From contig JANQMO010000039.1 in assembly GCA_028280025.1 (NCBI GenBank), forward strand, positions 1-64,000: a stretch of 64,000 nucleotides of DNA. Direction: 5' to 3'. This document shows positions 36,616 through 45,381 of this stretch, in pieces (within the stretch, counting starts at the first letter, position 1; the number at the start of each line of letters is the position of its first letter). The translations under genes were made by a program, and so were the position numbers. This DNA comes from Chlorobium sp. (lineage in GTDB: Bacteria > Bacteroidota > Chlorobiia > Chlorobiales > Chlorobiaceae). Under the pieces are notes generated by a model. That model did no database searches and had not been told where the DNA came from. It saw nothing but the letters and a program-made list of their open reading frames with translations.

Positions 36616-37215
36616 ATGACCGGCATCAACCGATATTTGACACCGCTTCAGGCATTACTCTTTATTGTTCTTTCCATACCGGCATTGCTGCCTCTCAGCG
36701 GATGTGACTCATCCTCGAAAGAGCTGAACGATCTGCAGCAGGCCGTGTGGAGAAATCCGGACGACCCCCAGGCATACATCACTCTCGGCAACGCCTACGC
36801 ACGAAAAAAACAGTATGAACAGGCAATCGGTTCCTATGAGAAAGCGCTCACCCTCAATCCCAGGACCGCAATGAACGTCTATCCGGCGCTTGGAGCAGCG
36901 TATTTCAATGACAGGAAATATGAACAGGCTCTCGATTATTTCCGCAAAAGCCTCGAGTTCGCCCCTGACGATTCACTGAGACATTATGACATCGGCAACG
37001 TCTACTTCCAGCTCGAACAGTATCAGCCTGCCATTGAAGCATACCGGCAGGCAATTGACAACAGCAGGGCTTTCGAAGAAGCATATTACAACCTTGCAAT
37101 CTGCTATATCCGAACCGGGCAAAAAGCAAAAGCAAGGGAAATTTATGCATGGCTTCAGGATAAAAACAATTATCTTGCCGTTTCTCTTGAACGGCATCTG
37201 GAAAAAGATAATTGA
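36616..37215 (+). CDS. TPR-repeat lipoprotein
   Basis: The 199 aa protein has a lipoprotein signal with lipobox LPLSGC at about residue 30. Three to four tetratricopeptide repeats follow (PDDPQAYITLGNAYARKKQY, PALGAAYFNDRKYEQALDYF, LRHYDIGNVYFQLEQYQPAI, AYYNLAICYIRTGQKAKARE). It is probably anchored on the periplasmic side of a membrane and acts as a protein-interaction scaffold. It precedes menF by 36 bases and may share its transcript, though a role in quinone synthesis is not implied. Partner unknown. Confidence 0.9.
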   Translation: MTGINRYLTPLQALLFIVLSIPALLPLSGCDSSSKELNDLQQAVWRNPDDPQAYITLGNAYARKKQYEQAIGSYEKALTLNPRTAMNVYPALGAAYFNDRKYEQALDYFRKSLEFAPDDSLRHYDIGNVYFQLEQYQPAIEAYRQAIDNSRAFEEAYYNLAICYIRTGQKAKAREIYAWLQDKNNYLAVSLERHLEKDN

Positions 37216-37251
37216 GCAGCAGGAAGGAGATATCCAGAGCAGAAAGCACCC

Positions 37252-38667
37252 ATGAAACAAGCCAGCTACAGCAAAGATCACAGTGGCGCACCCCTCCCGA
37301 TGGACATGGCTGTAAACACCCTGCAGCACATGGTTCGAGACTATGCTTCTCTTGCGAACAATCTTTCAGCGCCTCGTCACACAACATTTTCGATCCCCGT
37401 CGAACCGGTCGATCCGCTTCTCTGGCTTCACCATCAGGACCACTACCCGAAACTGTTCTGGTCAAACAGGGAAAAAAACGATATCGTAGCAGGTATCGGC
37501 AAAGCCGATACAATAGAATTCGACAGTATAGGACCCAACAGCCGGAGCTTTAATACTCTGCAGCGCAAACTGGCTGAAAAAGATCCCGATGCCCGTTTCT
37601 TCGGCGGCTTCTGTTTCAACAACCAGGAGCACCAGGACCGGCAATGGCATGCCTTCAAGTCATTCCTGTTTATTCTTCCGGAAGTGCAGATTTCCGTTCA
37701 AGACGGCAATCAGTCTCTCAGCTGTTCGCTCGTGACAAAACCGGGAGAATCCCTTGAAAAACAAAGCCGGCACATTCTCGATCTGCTCGGGTCCATACGC
37801 ACCACTGCCGACAGCGCTTCCCGGGATATTCCCGGCCTGCAATCAATAACGTTTTTACCCGACCGAAAACGGTGGCTTGAAACCTGCGGCCAGATACTCG
37901 AGTGCTTCGAGGAAGGCTTGATGGGAAAAATCATTCTTGCCCGCCAGACACTGCTCGAGTTCGAGGAAATTTTCCCTCCGCTGCTTTTTCTCCTGAATTT
38001 TCCCTATCCGGAAAGCTCTGTTTTCCGATACCATTTCGAACCGGAAAAAAACACGGCATTCTTCAGTTTCACACCCGAGCGCCTTTATCGTCGTAACGGT
38101 GACGAACTGTTGACCGAGGCCCTTGCGGGAACATGCTCCATGCAAACAATCGACAAGGGAAACGGCGACGCCTGTAAAAAACTCCTCAACTCGGAAAAGG
38201 ATATCAGGGAACACAAATTCGTCAAAGACACCATTGCGAAAGAACTTGAACCGATCTGCAGCTCGATCGATATGGAGGAAGATGTACGGGCTCTGCAGCT
38301 CAATCGTCTGGTCCATCTTTACACACAATGCCGTGCAACCCTGAATCCCGAATCCCGCAACGATACGGCCGTCCTCAACGCCCTTCATCCGACGCCCGCT
38401 GTAGGAGGGGTGCCGAGAAACAAGGCCCTCGAAGAGATCATACACCTCGAACCGTTCAGCAGAGGATGGTATGCCGCTCCTGTCGGCTGGATCAGCGGCA
38501 GTTCAGCTGAATTTGCCGTTGGAATACGGTCGGCAGTCGCATGGGAAAAGAAGCTCTATCTCTACTCGGGCGCAGGACTCGTAAGGGGATCAAACCCTGC
38601 TGCCGAATGGGAAGAGGTGGATCAGAAAATCGCTGACATTCTTGCCATAACACGCCAGAAGGCCTGA
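37252..38667 (+). CDS. menF: Isochorismate synthase MenF
   Basis: MenF converts chorismate to isochorismate, the first committed step of menaquinone synthesis. The 471 aa protein has a weakly conserved N-terminal half and the chorismate-binding domain from about residue 205. Key blocks are GKIILARQTLLEFEE, FFSFTPERLYRRNG, TEALAGTCSM, SEKDIREHKFVKDTI, LHPTPAVGGVPRNKALEEI and GWYAAPVGWISGSSAEFAVG. These match the isochorismate/anthranilate synthase fold. It starts the gene run menF-menD-menH-menB-menC-menE, with menD only six bases away. Confidence 0.93.
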   Translation: MKQASYSKDHSGAPLPMDMAVNTLQHMVRDYASLANNLSAPRHTTFSIPVEPVDPLLWLHHQDHYPKLFWSNREKNDIVAGIGKADTIEFDSIGPNSRSFNTLQRKLAEKDPDARFFGGFCFNNQEHQDRQWHAFKSFLFILPEVQISVQDGNQSLSCSLVTKPGESLEKQSRHILDLLGSIRTTADSASRDIPGLQSITFLPDRKRWLETCGQILECFEEGLMGKIILARQTLLEFEEIFPPLLFLLNFPYPESSVFRYHFEPEKNTAFFSFTPERLYRRNGDELLTEALAGTCSMQTIDKGNGDACKKLLNSEKDIREHKFVKDTIAKELEPICSSIDMEEDVRALQLNRLVHLYTQCRATLNPESRNDTAVLNALHPTPAVGGVPRNKALEEIIHLEPFSRGWYAAPVGWISGSSAEFAVGIRSAVAWEKKLYLYSGAGLVRGSNPAAEWEEVDQKIADILAITRQKA

Positions 38668-38673
38668 AGGTTG

Positions 38674-40419
38674 ATGACCAACAGAGAAATAACGACTGCG
38701 TGGAGCACACTGATAGTCGATGAACTTGTTCGCCACGGCATTTCCCGTTTCTGCATTTCTCCCGGCTCCCGTTCAACACCTCTGACCGCAGCGGCGGCAA
38801 GAAACACCGGAACGGTATGCGGCACATTTCCCGACGAACGGGCCGCGGCATTTTTCGCGCTCGGCTATGCCCGTGCCACGGCAGAACCGGCTGTGCTTAT
38901 CTGCACCTCCGGCACCGCCGTTGCGAATTATTTTCCCGCGGTCGTCGAAGCTTCGCTCGACAACCAGCCGATGCTTATCTTTTCGGCTGACCGCCCGTTC
39001 GAGCTGCTGGAAACAGGCGCAAACCAGACCATCCGGCAGCAGGGAATTTTCGGCAGCTACACCCGGTGGCATATGGAACTTTCCGAACCATCCGAAGCGG
39101 TTCCGGCCGACGCGCTGCTTTCGACAATTACCCATGCCGTCCGCCGGAGCATAGGAACGCCGCCCGGACCGGTGCACCTCAATCTGCCGTTCAGGGAACC
39201 TTTCGATCCTGTCGTTTTACCACCGGAGACCTCATGGACACCGAAACTCAAGAGGGAAAAAACGGATGAAAAACCGTTCAACAGCTTTGCAAAAAGACAA
39301 CGCACAACCGACGAACGAACTATAGACCATCTGCAGAGACTGCTGTCAAATGCATCCTGCCCGCTCATCACAGCCGGCAACCTCGATTGCGACGCTGATG
39401 CCATCCTCGGCCTGGCCGAAACATTGAACGCGCCGCTCTATGCCGACATATCGTCCCGGCTCCGGCTGCGCGAGGAACGGTACCCGCTCCAGCCGCTGTT
39501 CCTTTCCGAACAGTTCACATCCTGCTTCAAACCCGACCTTGTCCTGCACTTCGGCGGCAAACTCGTCGGCAAACGCCTCCCTGCCGCAGTAAAACAGTGG
39601 AATCCGGAGCATTTCATTGTCGTAAACAACTCCCTTTCCCGCTACAACCCCGACCACAACGTCACCCTGCAGATCGAAGCGCCTCCCGATGATTGTGCTC
39701 TGCATCTTGCATCGCGCGCCGAACGGACGTTCCCCGACGCTCTTCCCCTGAAAACGATATCTCTCAAGATCGAAGAGGAGCTCAGCCGCTGCACTGCGCC
39801 GGATCAACCTGTTACCGAAATCAGCGCATCGAGGATCGTTTCTGCCATGATACCGCATGGCCATGGGCTTTTCCTCGCCAACAGCATGCCGATACGGGAT
39901 ATGGACGCATACGCCGCCCAGCGGCCCCGAAGCGATGTGCCCCGCTGCATCATGAACAGGGGGACGAGCGGCATCGACGGCAACATCGCTACCGCTGCCG
40001 GGTATGCCCAGGGGGCCGAAGCGCCGGTTACGGTGCTTATCGGTGACATTGCTTTCCTGCACGACCTCAATTCGCTGGCGCTCCTGCAATCGCAGCGGCA
40101 CCCCCTCCATATTGTCGTATTGAACAATAACGGCGGCGGCATTTTCTCGTTCCTTCCCATCGCCTCCCAGGAGGATATATTCGAACCGTTTTTCGGCACA
40201 CCGCAGAATTACAGCATCCGTTCCGCCGCCGAAACGTTCGGAACAGACTACGAGAATCCCGCCACGAACCGGCAGTTCATCGAATGTTACACCGCCATGT
40301 GCCGCTCGAACAGATCCGGGATCATCGAAATTTCCTCATCCAGAAAGCACAATTTCGAACAGCACAAGAACCTGAACGGCCTGCTTGCCAAACAGATCGA
40401 CCGGCACCTATGTTCATAG
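38674..40419 (+). CDS. menD: SEPHCHC synthase MenD
   Basis: MenD is a thiamine diphosphate enzyme that joins 2-oxoglutarate to isochorismate. The 581 aa protein shows FCISPGSRSTPLTAAAARN and FPDERAAAFFALGYARAT with the ThDP-activating Glu. The C-terminal ThDP-binding region runs from GTSGIDGNIATAAGYAQG through LIGDIAFLHDLNSLALL to NNNGGGIFSFLP. The ATG at 38674 is six bases after the menF stop; a TTG just upstream is less likely. The 3' end overlaps menH by ten bases. Confidence 0.96.
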   Translation: MTNREITTAWSTLIVDELVRHGISRFCISPGSRSTPLTAAAARNTGTVCGTFPDERAAAFFALGYARATAEPAVLICTSGTAVANYFPAVVEASLDNQPMLIFSADRPFELLETGANQTIRQQGIFGSYTRWHMELSEPSEAVPADALLSTITHAVRRSIGTPPGPVHLNLPFREPFDPVVLPPETSWTPKLKREKTDEKPFNSFAKRQRTTDERTIDHLQRLLSNASCPLITAGNLDCDADAILGLAETLNAPLYADISSRLRLREERYPLQPLFLSEQFTSCFKPDLVLHFGGKLVGKRLPAAVKQWNPEHFIVVNNSLSRYNPDHNVTLQIEAPPDDCALHLASRAERTFPDALPLKTISLKIEEELSRCTAPDQPVTEISASRIVSAMIPHGHGLFLANSMPIRDMDAYAAQRPRSDVPRCIMNRGTSGIDGNIATAAGYAQGAEAPVTVLIGDIAFLHDLNSLALLQSQRHPLHIVVLNNNGGGIFSFLPIASQEDIFEPFFGTPQNYSIRSAAETFGTDYENPATNRQFIECYTAMCRSNRSGIIEISSSRKHNFEQHKNLNGLLAKQIDRHLCS

Positions 40420-41216
40420 AAACGTCCTCCACGGGTTACAGCGTCCATTCATGTGGAAACAGCACGAACCAGGGAATACTGCTGCTCCACGGGTTTCTGG
40501 GCTCGGGCGCTGACTGGCAGTTCCATGCCGAACAACTGCGCGGCAGCTATTGCTGCTTCATGCCCGACCTGCCGGGACATGGAACAAGCCCCGCTCCCGA
40601 TCCGACGTGCGATACATTCGAAACGGTATGCAGCAGCCTCTCTGAACTGTCAGACATTCTTCATCCGGAACCGCTTCATCTTGTCGGCTACTCGATGGGG
40701 GGACGACTGGCGCTCTATCTCGCCCTCCGCTATCCGGAACGGTTCCGGAGCATACTTCTTATCTCTTCCTCACCGGGCCTGAAAACGCCGGAAGAACGCG
40801 CCCTGCGCCGGGAAAGCGATGAAAAACTGTCGGCAGATATCACAAGGGACTTTGAGGTTTTTCTGGACAAATGGTACAATCTGCCGCTTTTTTCTCCGTT
40901 GAAAAACCATCCTCTTTTCCCTTCCATACTCGAACAGCGCCGGAAAAACAACCCTGCCGGGCTTGCAGCCTCGCTCAGGATACTCGGCACGGGACATCAG
41001 CCTTCCTTGTGGGGCAGGCTCACTGAAAACAGGCTGCCTGCAACCTTTTTTGCCGGTGAAAAAGACCTGAAATACGTTGAGATTGGACGTCAAATGGTTA
41101 ATTTGTCGTTTTGTCCGGAAATGGTTGTCTTTCCCGGCTGCGGGCATACACTGCACACTGAAAACAGGCAATTGTTCCTCGAGCACATGCTTGCTTTTCT
41201 CGAGAGCGTTCCATGA
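40410..41216 (+). CDS. menH: SHCHC synthase MenH (alpha/beta hydrolase)
   Basis: MenH eliminates pyruvate from SEPHCHC to give SHCHC. The 268 aa protein has the oxyanion block LLHGFLGSGADWQFHAEQL, the nucleophile elbow GYSMGGRLALYLALRYPERF and the catalytic His in PGCGHTLHTENRQ. The ATG at 40410 lies within the end of menD (ten-base overlap), giving a length normal for MenH; longer frames upstream lack homology. Motifs alone could fit other hydrolases, but the position between menD and menB supports MenH. Confidence 0.92.
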   Translation: MFIETSSTGYSVHSCGNSTNQGILLLHGFLGSGADWQFHAEQLRGSYCCFMPDLPGHGTSPAPDPTCDTFETVCSSLSELSDILHPEPLHLVGYSMGGRLALYLALRYPERFRSILLISSSPGLKTPEERALRRESDEKLSADITRDFEVFLDKWYNLPLFSPLKNHPLFPSILEQRRKNNPAGLAASLRILGTGHQPSLWGRLTENRLPATFFAGEKDLKYVEIGRQMVNLSFCPEMVVFPGCGHTLHTENRQLFLEHMLAFLESVP

Positions 41217-41271
41217 ACGGCAGCCCGGCAAGACACAACAATGTATAACCAGAAAGCAAAACTACGGCATC

Positions 41272-42093
41272 ATGAGCACTATACAATGGGTTCAATACGG
41301 AGAATACTCCGATATCCTCTACCACAAAGCTGAAGGCATCGCAAAGATCACGATAAACCGGCCCGAAAGGCGTAACGCGTTTCGCCCCCAGACCGTTGTC
41401 CAGATGATCGAAGCACTCGATGACGCACGCAACGACGAAACCGTCGGCGTTGTCATCCTGACCGGCGAAGGACCGCTTGCGTTCTGCTCCGGCGGCGACC
41501 AGAAAATAAGGGGCGATGCAGGTTACGCCGATGAAAAAGGCGTCAACAGGCTGAATGTACTCGATTTCCAGCGCAACATCCGCAACTGCCCCAAGCCGGT
41601 CATTGCCATGGTCGCGGGATACGCGATCGGCGGCGGCCATGTTCTCCACATGCTCTGCGACCTCACCATCGCTGCCGACAACGCGGTTTTCGGCCAGACC
41701 GGACCCAAGGTCGGTTCCTTCGACGGGGGATGGGGAGCAAGTTACATGGCCCGCATCGTCGGCCAGAAGAAAGCCCGGGAGATATGGTACCTCTGCCGCC
41801 AGTACAACGCCGAGGAAGCCCTCAGGATGGGGCTTGTCAACACGGTTGTCCCGCTCGACAGGCTCGAAGAAGAAACCGTTCAGTGGTGCAGGGAGATACT
41901 CCAGCATTCCCCGCTGGCACTGCGATGCCTCAAATCCGCGCTCAACGCCGACTGTGACGGACAGGCAGGGCTGCAGGAACTGGCAGGTAACGCCACGCTG
42001 CTCTACTATATGTGCGAAGAGGCCCAGGAAGGCAAAAACGCATTTGTCGAAAAACGCAAACCCGATTTCGGAAAATTCCCGAAACGACCTTGA
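41272..42093 (+). CDS. menB: 1,4-dihydroxy-2-naphthoyl-CoA synthase MenB
   Basis: MenB closes the second ring of the naphthoquinone from o-succinylbenzoyl-CoA. The 273 aa crotonase-fold protein has AKITINRPERRNAFRPQTV, the oxyanion hole FCSGGDQKIRG, AGYAIGGGHVLHMLCDLTIA and the MenB-specific FGQTGPKVGSFDGGWGASYM. The tail EAQEGKNAFVEKRKPDF is also typical. The ATG at 41272 is the natural start. Its stop overlaps the menC start codon (TTGA). Confidence 0.97.
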   Translation: MSTIQWVQYGEYSDILYHKAEGIAKITINRPERRNAFRPQTVVQMIEALDDARNDETVGVVILTGEGPLAFCSGGDQKIRGDAGYADEKGVNRLNVLDFQRNIRNCPKPVIAMVAGYAIGGGHVLHMLCDLTIAADNAVFGQTGPKVGSFDGGWGASYMARIVGQKKAREIWYLCRQYNAEEALRMGLVNTVVPLDRLEEETVQWCREILQHSPLALRCLKSALNADCDGQAGLQELAGNATLLYYMCEEAQEGKNAFVEKRKPDFGKFPKRP

Positions 42094-43187
42094 AACCCGG
42101 TTTCGCTTCCATATACCGCTACACCATCCCTTTTGTCAAACCGGTTCCCGTCAGGAATTCCAGTCTCGACACAAGGGATGGCCTGCTTCTCTGTCTTCGG
42201 ACTCACGACAGCCGGCACAGCGGCTTCGGCGAAATAGCGCCGCTGCCGGGACTGCACGAGGAAACACTTTTGGAAGCACTCGAACAGTGCAGCACGATCA
42301 TCTGTACATCAGACCTCACGTTCGGGAATCAATCGATTACCGAAGCAGGCCTTAACCTGCCCGACATGCTTTACCCGTCGGTCCGTACCGGTATTGAGAT
42401 GTCGCTTCTGAACCTGCAGTCGGCAGTTACGGGCGTTCGGCCTGCAACTGCAGACACGGTGGACTCGGCCGCCAGACTGCCCCTCAACGCTCTCCTTTTC
42501 GGCAGCACCTCTTCGGTTCTCTCCATGGCCGAACAATATTACAACCAGGGGTACCGCACCTTCAAGCTCAAGGTGAAAGCTGCCGAACCGGCTCTTGCAT
42601 CTGATCAGGTACTGGCCCTGAGAGCGTCCTTCGGAAACGATATCTCGCTTCGCCTCGACAGCAACCGTTCGTTCGGACTTGATGATGCCTGCTCGTTTTT
42701 CAGCACCATTCCCGGAGACAGCATCGACTATATCGAGGAACCTGTTGCCGATCCGTTTCTTCTGCCGGTGTTTTTCGAGCGAACCGGTATCCGTTCGGCT
42801 CTTGACGAATCGCTCTGGATGAATCCCGGGATATGGAACCGGATACCGCACGATTGCCTTGGCGGCATCGTCATCAAACCCTCGAGGCTCGACAGCCTGT
42901 CTGCATCGATCCGGTTTGCCATCGAGGCTGAACGGGAAGGCATCCCTGCTGTGTTCAGTTCGGCTTACGAATCGGGCGTCAGCATCGGATTCTACGCTCA
43001 TCTTGCCGCGATAATTACCGGCAGACCAAAAGCATGCGGCCTCGACACGTTCCGTCAGTTCAGCCGGGACATCCTCATCGATCCTGTTCATGCAGAAAAC
43101 GGCAGCTTTCCTGTCGAAGAAACATACCGCAACAGCCTCACTCCCGACCTGTCGAGGCTCGAACTGCTTGAAACATGGACATTGTAG
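42090..43187 (+). CDS. menC: o-succinylbenzoate synthase MenC
   Basis: MenC dehydrates SHCHC to o-succinylbenzoate. The 365 aa enolase-superfamily protein has the Lys pair in FKLKVKAAEP, metal ligands in LRLDSNRSFG, IDYIEEPVADP and SALDESLWM, and the second catalytic Lys in GIVIKPSRLDSL. The best start is a TTG at 42090 overlapping the menB stop as TTGA, followed by KPGFASIYRYTIPF, the usual N-terminal strand. No ATG is placed well. The 3' end overlaps menE by 13 bases. Confidence 0.93.
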   Translation: MKPGFASIYRYTIPFVKPVPVRNSSLDTRDGLLLCLRTHDSRHSGFGEIAPLPGLHEETLLEALEQCSTIICTSDLTFGNQSITEAGLNLPDMLYPSVRTGIEMSLLNLQSAVTGVRPATADTVDSAARLPLNALLFGSTSSVLSMAEQYYNQGYRTFKLKVKAAEPALASDQVLALRASFGNDISLRLDSNRSFGLDDACSFFSTIPGDSIDYIEEPVADPFLLPVFFERTGIRSALDESLWMNPGIWNRIPHDCLGGIVIKPSRLDSLSASIRFAIEAEREGIPAVFSSAYESGVSIGFYAHLAAIITGRPKACGLDTFRQFSRDILIDPVHAENGSFPVEETYRNSLTPDLSRLELLETWTL

Positions 43188-44620
43188 CAACCGCGGCAGA
43201 ACGTTTCGACAACAATCCCGCACTGGTTACCGAAGAAAACACGCTGACCTTCAGGGAGCTCGAAACCGCAACCCTGCGAATAGCAGAAAGGCTTCTGCAG
43301 CACGGCGTTCGGCAGGGACGCAGTGCCGCTGTCTGCATGTCCAACAGCCCCGAACTGGTCCTCCTGCTGCTCGCCCTTTTGAGAAACGGCTCTGTCGCTG
43401 CGCCTTTGAACCACCGCTTGCCCGCATCGCGGCTTCAAGAAATGCTCAACCGCCTGAAACCGGCCTCTCTTATCGGACCCCGTAACATGACTGAACAGCT
43501 TTCAACCACCCTGAAACTCGATCCCGAAACACTTATCGCCGAAAGCTCTACATCAAAAAAACTCAACAACTCAACAGCTCAACAATTCAACAGTTCAACA
43601 ATTCAACAACTCAACAATCCCATATCGGTCATTCACACTTCTTCCAGTTCGGGAAATCCGAAGGCCGCCGTTCACACTCTGGGCAATCATTACTACAGTG
43701 CACTCGGTTCGAATGAAAACATCCCGTTCAAACCCGGCGACTGCTGGCTGCTCTCGCTGCCGCTTTTCCACATCGGGGGGTACGCCCTCCTTTTCCGTTC
43801 ACTTCTCGGCGGAGGATCGCTTGCCGTTACGGAATATGGCATATCGGTTACGGACGCCCTGCGCATTTTTCCGATCACACACCTTTCACTTGTCCCTACA
43901 CAGCTATATCGTTTACTCTCCGATAAAGGAAACCGTAACGAGCTAAAACGCCTCAAAGCCATTCTGCTCGGGGGAAGCGCCGTTGAACCCGCTTTGCTCA
44001 GCGAGGCATACAAAGCCGGGCTTCCGGTTTACCTGACCTACGGATCGACCGAGATGAGCTCCCAGATAGCCACCACCCGGAGCCCGGTCAGCACCGTTAC
44101 CGCGGGAAATGTATTGCCTTACCGTGAGCTTTCCATCGGCACCGGAGAAGAAATCCTCGTGAAAGGCCCCTGCCTTTTCCAGGGTTACCTCTCGGACAAA
44201 GGAACGTTCCTCGAAACCGACGGCTCAGGCTGGTTCCATACGGGGGATACCGGCAAGCTTTCGCAGGAAGGCGAGCTGCATGTAACCGGGAGAACGGATA
44301 ACATGTTCATTTCAGGGGGCGAGAACATCCATCCGGAAGAGATCGAACGGGCACTCTGTTCAATGAAAGGCGTCCTCCGTGCAATCGTTGTTCCGATCCC
44401 CAACCCTGAATACGGCCTCAGGTCTTCGGCGTTTATCGAAACCACAAAGCAGGCCCCTGTCGGCAATGAGATCCTAGAGAAGCTCTCCCTCGAGATAGGC
44501 AGGCTCAAAACCCCCGTCGCAATCACTCGCGTGCAGGAATGGCGATTGCTGCCCGGAACGGAGAAGATTGACAGGGAGTATTACAAAAAGCTTGTCTCAA
44601 CACAACAGACCGGGGTTTAA
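43175..44620 (+). CDS. menE: o-succinylbenzoate-CoA ligase MenE, with repeat-encoded insert
   Basis: MenE activates o-succinylbenzoate with ATP and CoA. The 481 aa adenylate-forming enzyme has the P-loop-like motif VIHTSSSSGNPKAAVHTLG, LPLFHIGGYALLFRSLLGG, VYLTYGSTEMSSQIATT, GWFHTGDTGKLSQEGELHV and the catalytic Lys in PGTEKIDREYYKK. Residues about 128-149 (KKLNNSTAQQFNSSTIQQLN and flanks) are encoded by a TTGTTGAAC-type array in frame, just before the P-loop. This low-complexity insert is absent from the ordinary family pattern. The frame stays open across it, so the enzyme may tolerate the extra loop. Last gene of the men run. Confidence 0.94.
   Translation: MDIVATAAERFDNNPALVTEENTLTFRELETATLRIAERLLQHGVRQGRSAAVCMSNSPELVLLLLALLRNGSVAAPLNHRLPASRLQEMLNRLKPASLIGPRNMTEQLSTTLKLDPETLIAESSTSKKLNNSTAQQFNSSTIQQLNNPISVIHTSSSSGNPKAAVHTLGNHYYSALGSNENIPFKPGDCWLLSLPLFHIGGYALLFRSLLGGGSLAVTEYGISVTDALRIFPITHLSLVPTQLYRLLSDKGNRNELKRLKAILLGGSAVEPALLSEAYKAGLPVYLTYGSTEMSSQIATTRSPVSTVTAGNVLPYRELSIGTGEEILVKGPCLFQGYLSDKGTFLETDGSGWFHTGDTGKLSQEGELHVTGRTDNMFISGGENIHPEEIERALCSMKGVLRAIVVPIPNPEYGLRSSAFIETTKQAPVGNEILEKLSLEIGRLKTPVAITRVQEWRLLPGTEKIDREYYKKLVSTQQTGV
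43560..43618. repeat. TTGTTGAAC-type 9-mer array inside menE
   Basis: About six near-copies of the unit in the CAACAATTC sense lie in the menE reading frame. The 9-base period keeps the frame, coding Asn-, Gln- and Ser-rich sequence. It is the longest array of this family in the window. Confidence 0.85.
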
Positions 44621-44650
44621 CTCTTTTTTTACGGCATTACATTACATTTA

Positions 44651-44693
44651 TTTATAGGACTTATGGGTCTCATAGGACCTATAAGTCCTATAT
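44651..44693. repeat. TATAGGACC-type 10-mer array, left of four-helix-bundle gene
   Basis: TTATAGGACTTATGGGTCTC, then ATAGGACCTATAAGTCCTAT, stands between the menE stop and the start of the four-helix-bundle gene. It matches the array at 45291 on the other side of that gene. Confidence 0.8.
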
Positions 44694-44710
44694 ACTCAGA
44701 GCATTTAAAC

Positions 44711-45268
44711 ATGACAAAAATCATCCAACCTCACGGAAACCACAAAGAACTGCTTTCTTACCGAAAAGCCGAAATCGTCTACGATATCACCTATCGATTC
44801 TGCAGGCGCTTCCTGACCAGAGGAGACCGGACTATCGACCAGATGGTACAAGCTGCCCGTTCAGGGAAACAGAATATTGTGGAAGGCTGCCAGGCATCAG
44901 GAACATCAAAGGAAATGGAAATCAAACTGACCGGTGTTGCCAGAGCAAGCCTGGAAGAATTGTTGCAGGATTATTACGACTTCCTGAGAGTCAGAGACCT
45001 TACAACATGGGAAAAAGATTCCAGAGAATCGCTTTATGTCAGAAAACTTGGGAACCGTAGTGGTGACACTTACGAGGTCTACCGCGAGTTTGTCGAAACA
45101 CGTCCCGCCGAGATAGTTGCAAACATTGCGATCTGCCTGGTTCATCAAGCCAACTACCTGCTTGACAAACAGATTCAGCGGCTGGAAAAAGACTTTCTCA
45201 AAGAAGGCGGTTTACGCGAAAGAATGACCCGTGCACGTCTGAAGGCAAGGAGAGATGGTCTGACATAG
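44711..45268 (+). CDS. Four-helix-bundle protein (S23/Avd-like family)
   Basis: The 185 aa protein from the ATG at 44711 has the family pattern: YDITYRFCRRFLTRGDRTID, then QMVQAARSGKQNIVEGCQAS, SLEELLQDYYDFLRVRDLTT and NIAICLVHQANYLLDKQIQR. These belong to the S23/four-helix-bundle group (TIGR02436 and the TIGR04258 suffix type), known from 23S rRNA intervening sequences and, as Avd, from diversity-generating retroelements. No retroelement or rRNA is present here. The gene is framed by two similar TATAGGACC arrays, a hint of a mobile cassette. The function in this setting is unknown. Confidence 0.88.
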   Translation: MTKIIQPHGNHKELLSYRKAEIVYDITYRFCRRFLTRGDRTIDQMVQAARSGKQNIVEGCQASGTSKEMEIKLTGVARASLEELLQDYYDFLRVRDLTTWEKDSRESLYVRKLGNRSGDTYEVYREFVETRPAEIVANIAICLVHQANYLLDKQIQRLEKDFLKEGGLRERMTRARLKARRDGLT

Positions 45269-45290
45269 TCCTCTGTCCTGAAAACCAATA

Positions 45291-45334
45291 TTCATAGGTC
45301 CTATAGGACCCATAGGACCTATAAGTCCTATATA
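45291..45334. repeat. TATAGGACC-type 10-mer array, right of four-helix-bundle gene
   Basis: TTCATAGGTCCTATAGGACC, then CATAGGACCTATAAGTCCTA, lies 22 bases after the four-helix-bundle stop. It shares the stretch CATAGGACCTATAAGTCCTA with the left array at 44671-44690. Confidence 0.8.
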
Positions 45335-45381
45335 AAAAGCAGCAATCTCCTCAATTCTCCATGGATGACTGAGAAGTCTTC

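Noticed and set aside
39346..40110. Minus-strand open frame of 254 codons inside menD
   Set aside because: It is antisense to the conserved ThDP domain of menD, with no motif or start signal.
42309..43223. Minus-strand open frame of 304 codons inside menC
   Set aside because: It is antisense to the menC active-site region; length alone does not support it.
44711..45268. Diversity-generating retroelement Avd
   Set aside because: The protein family is related, but no reverse transcriptase, template repeat or variable repeat was found in the window.
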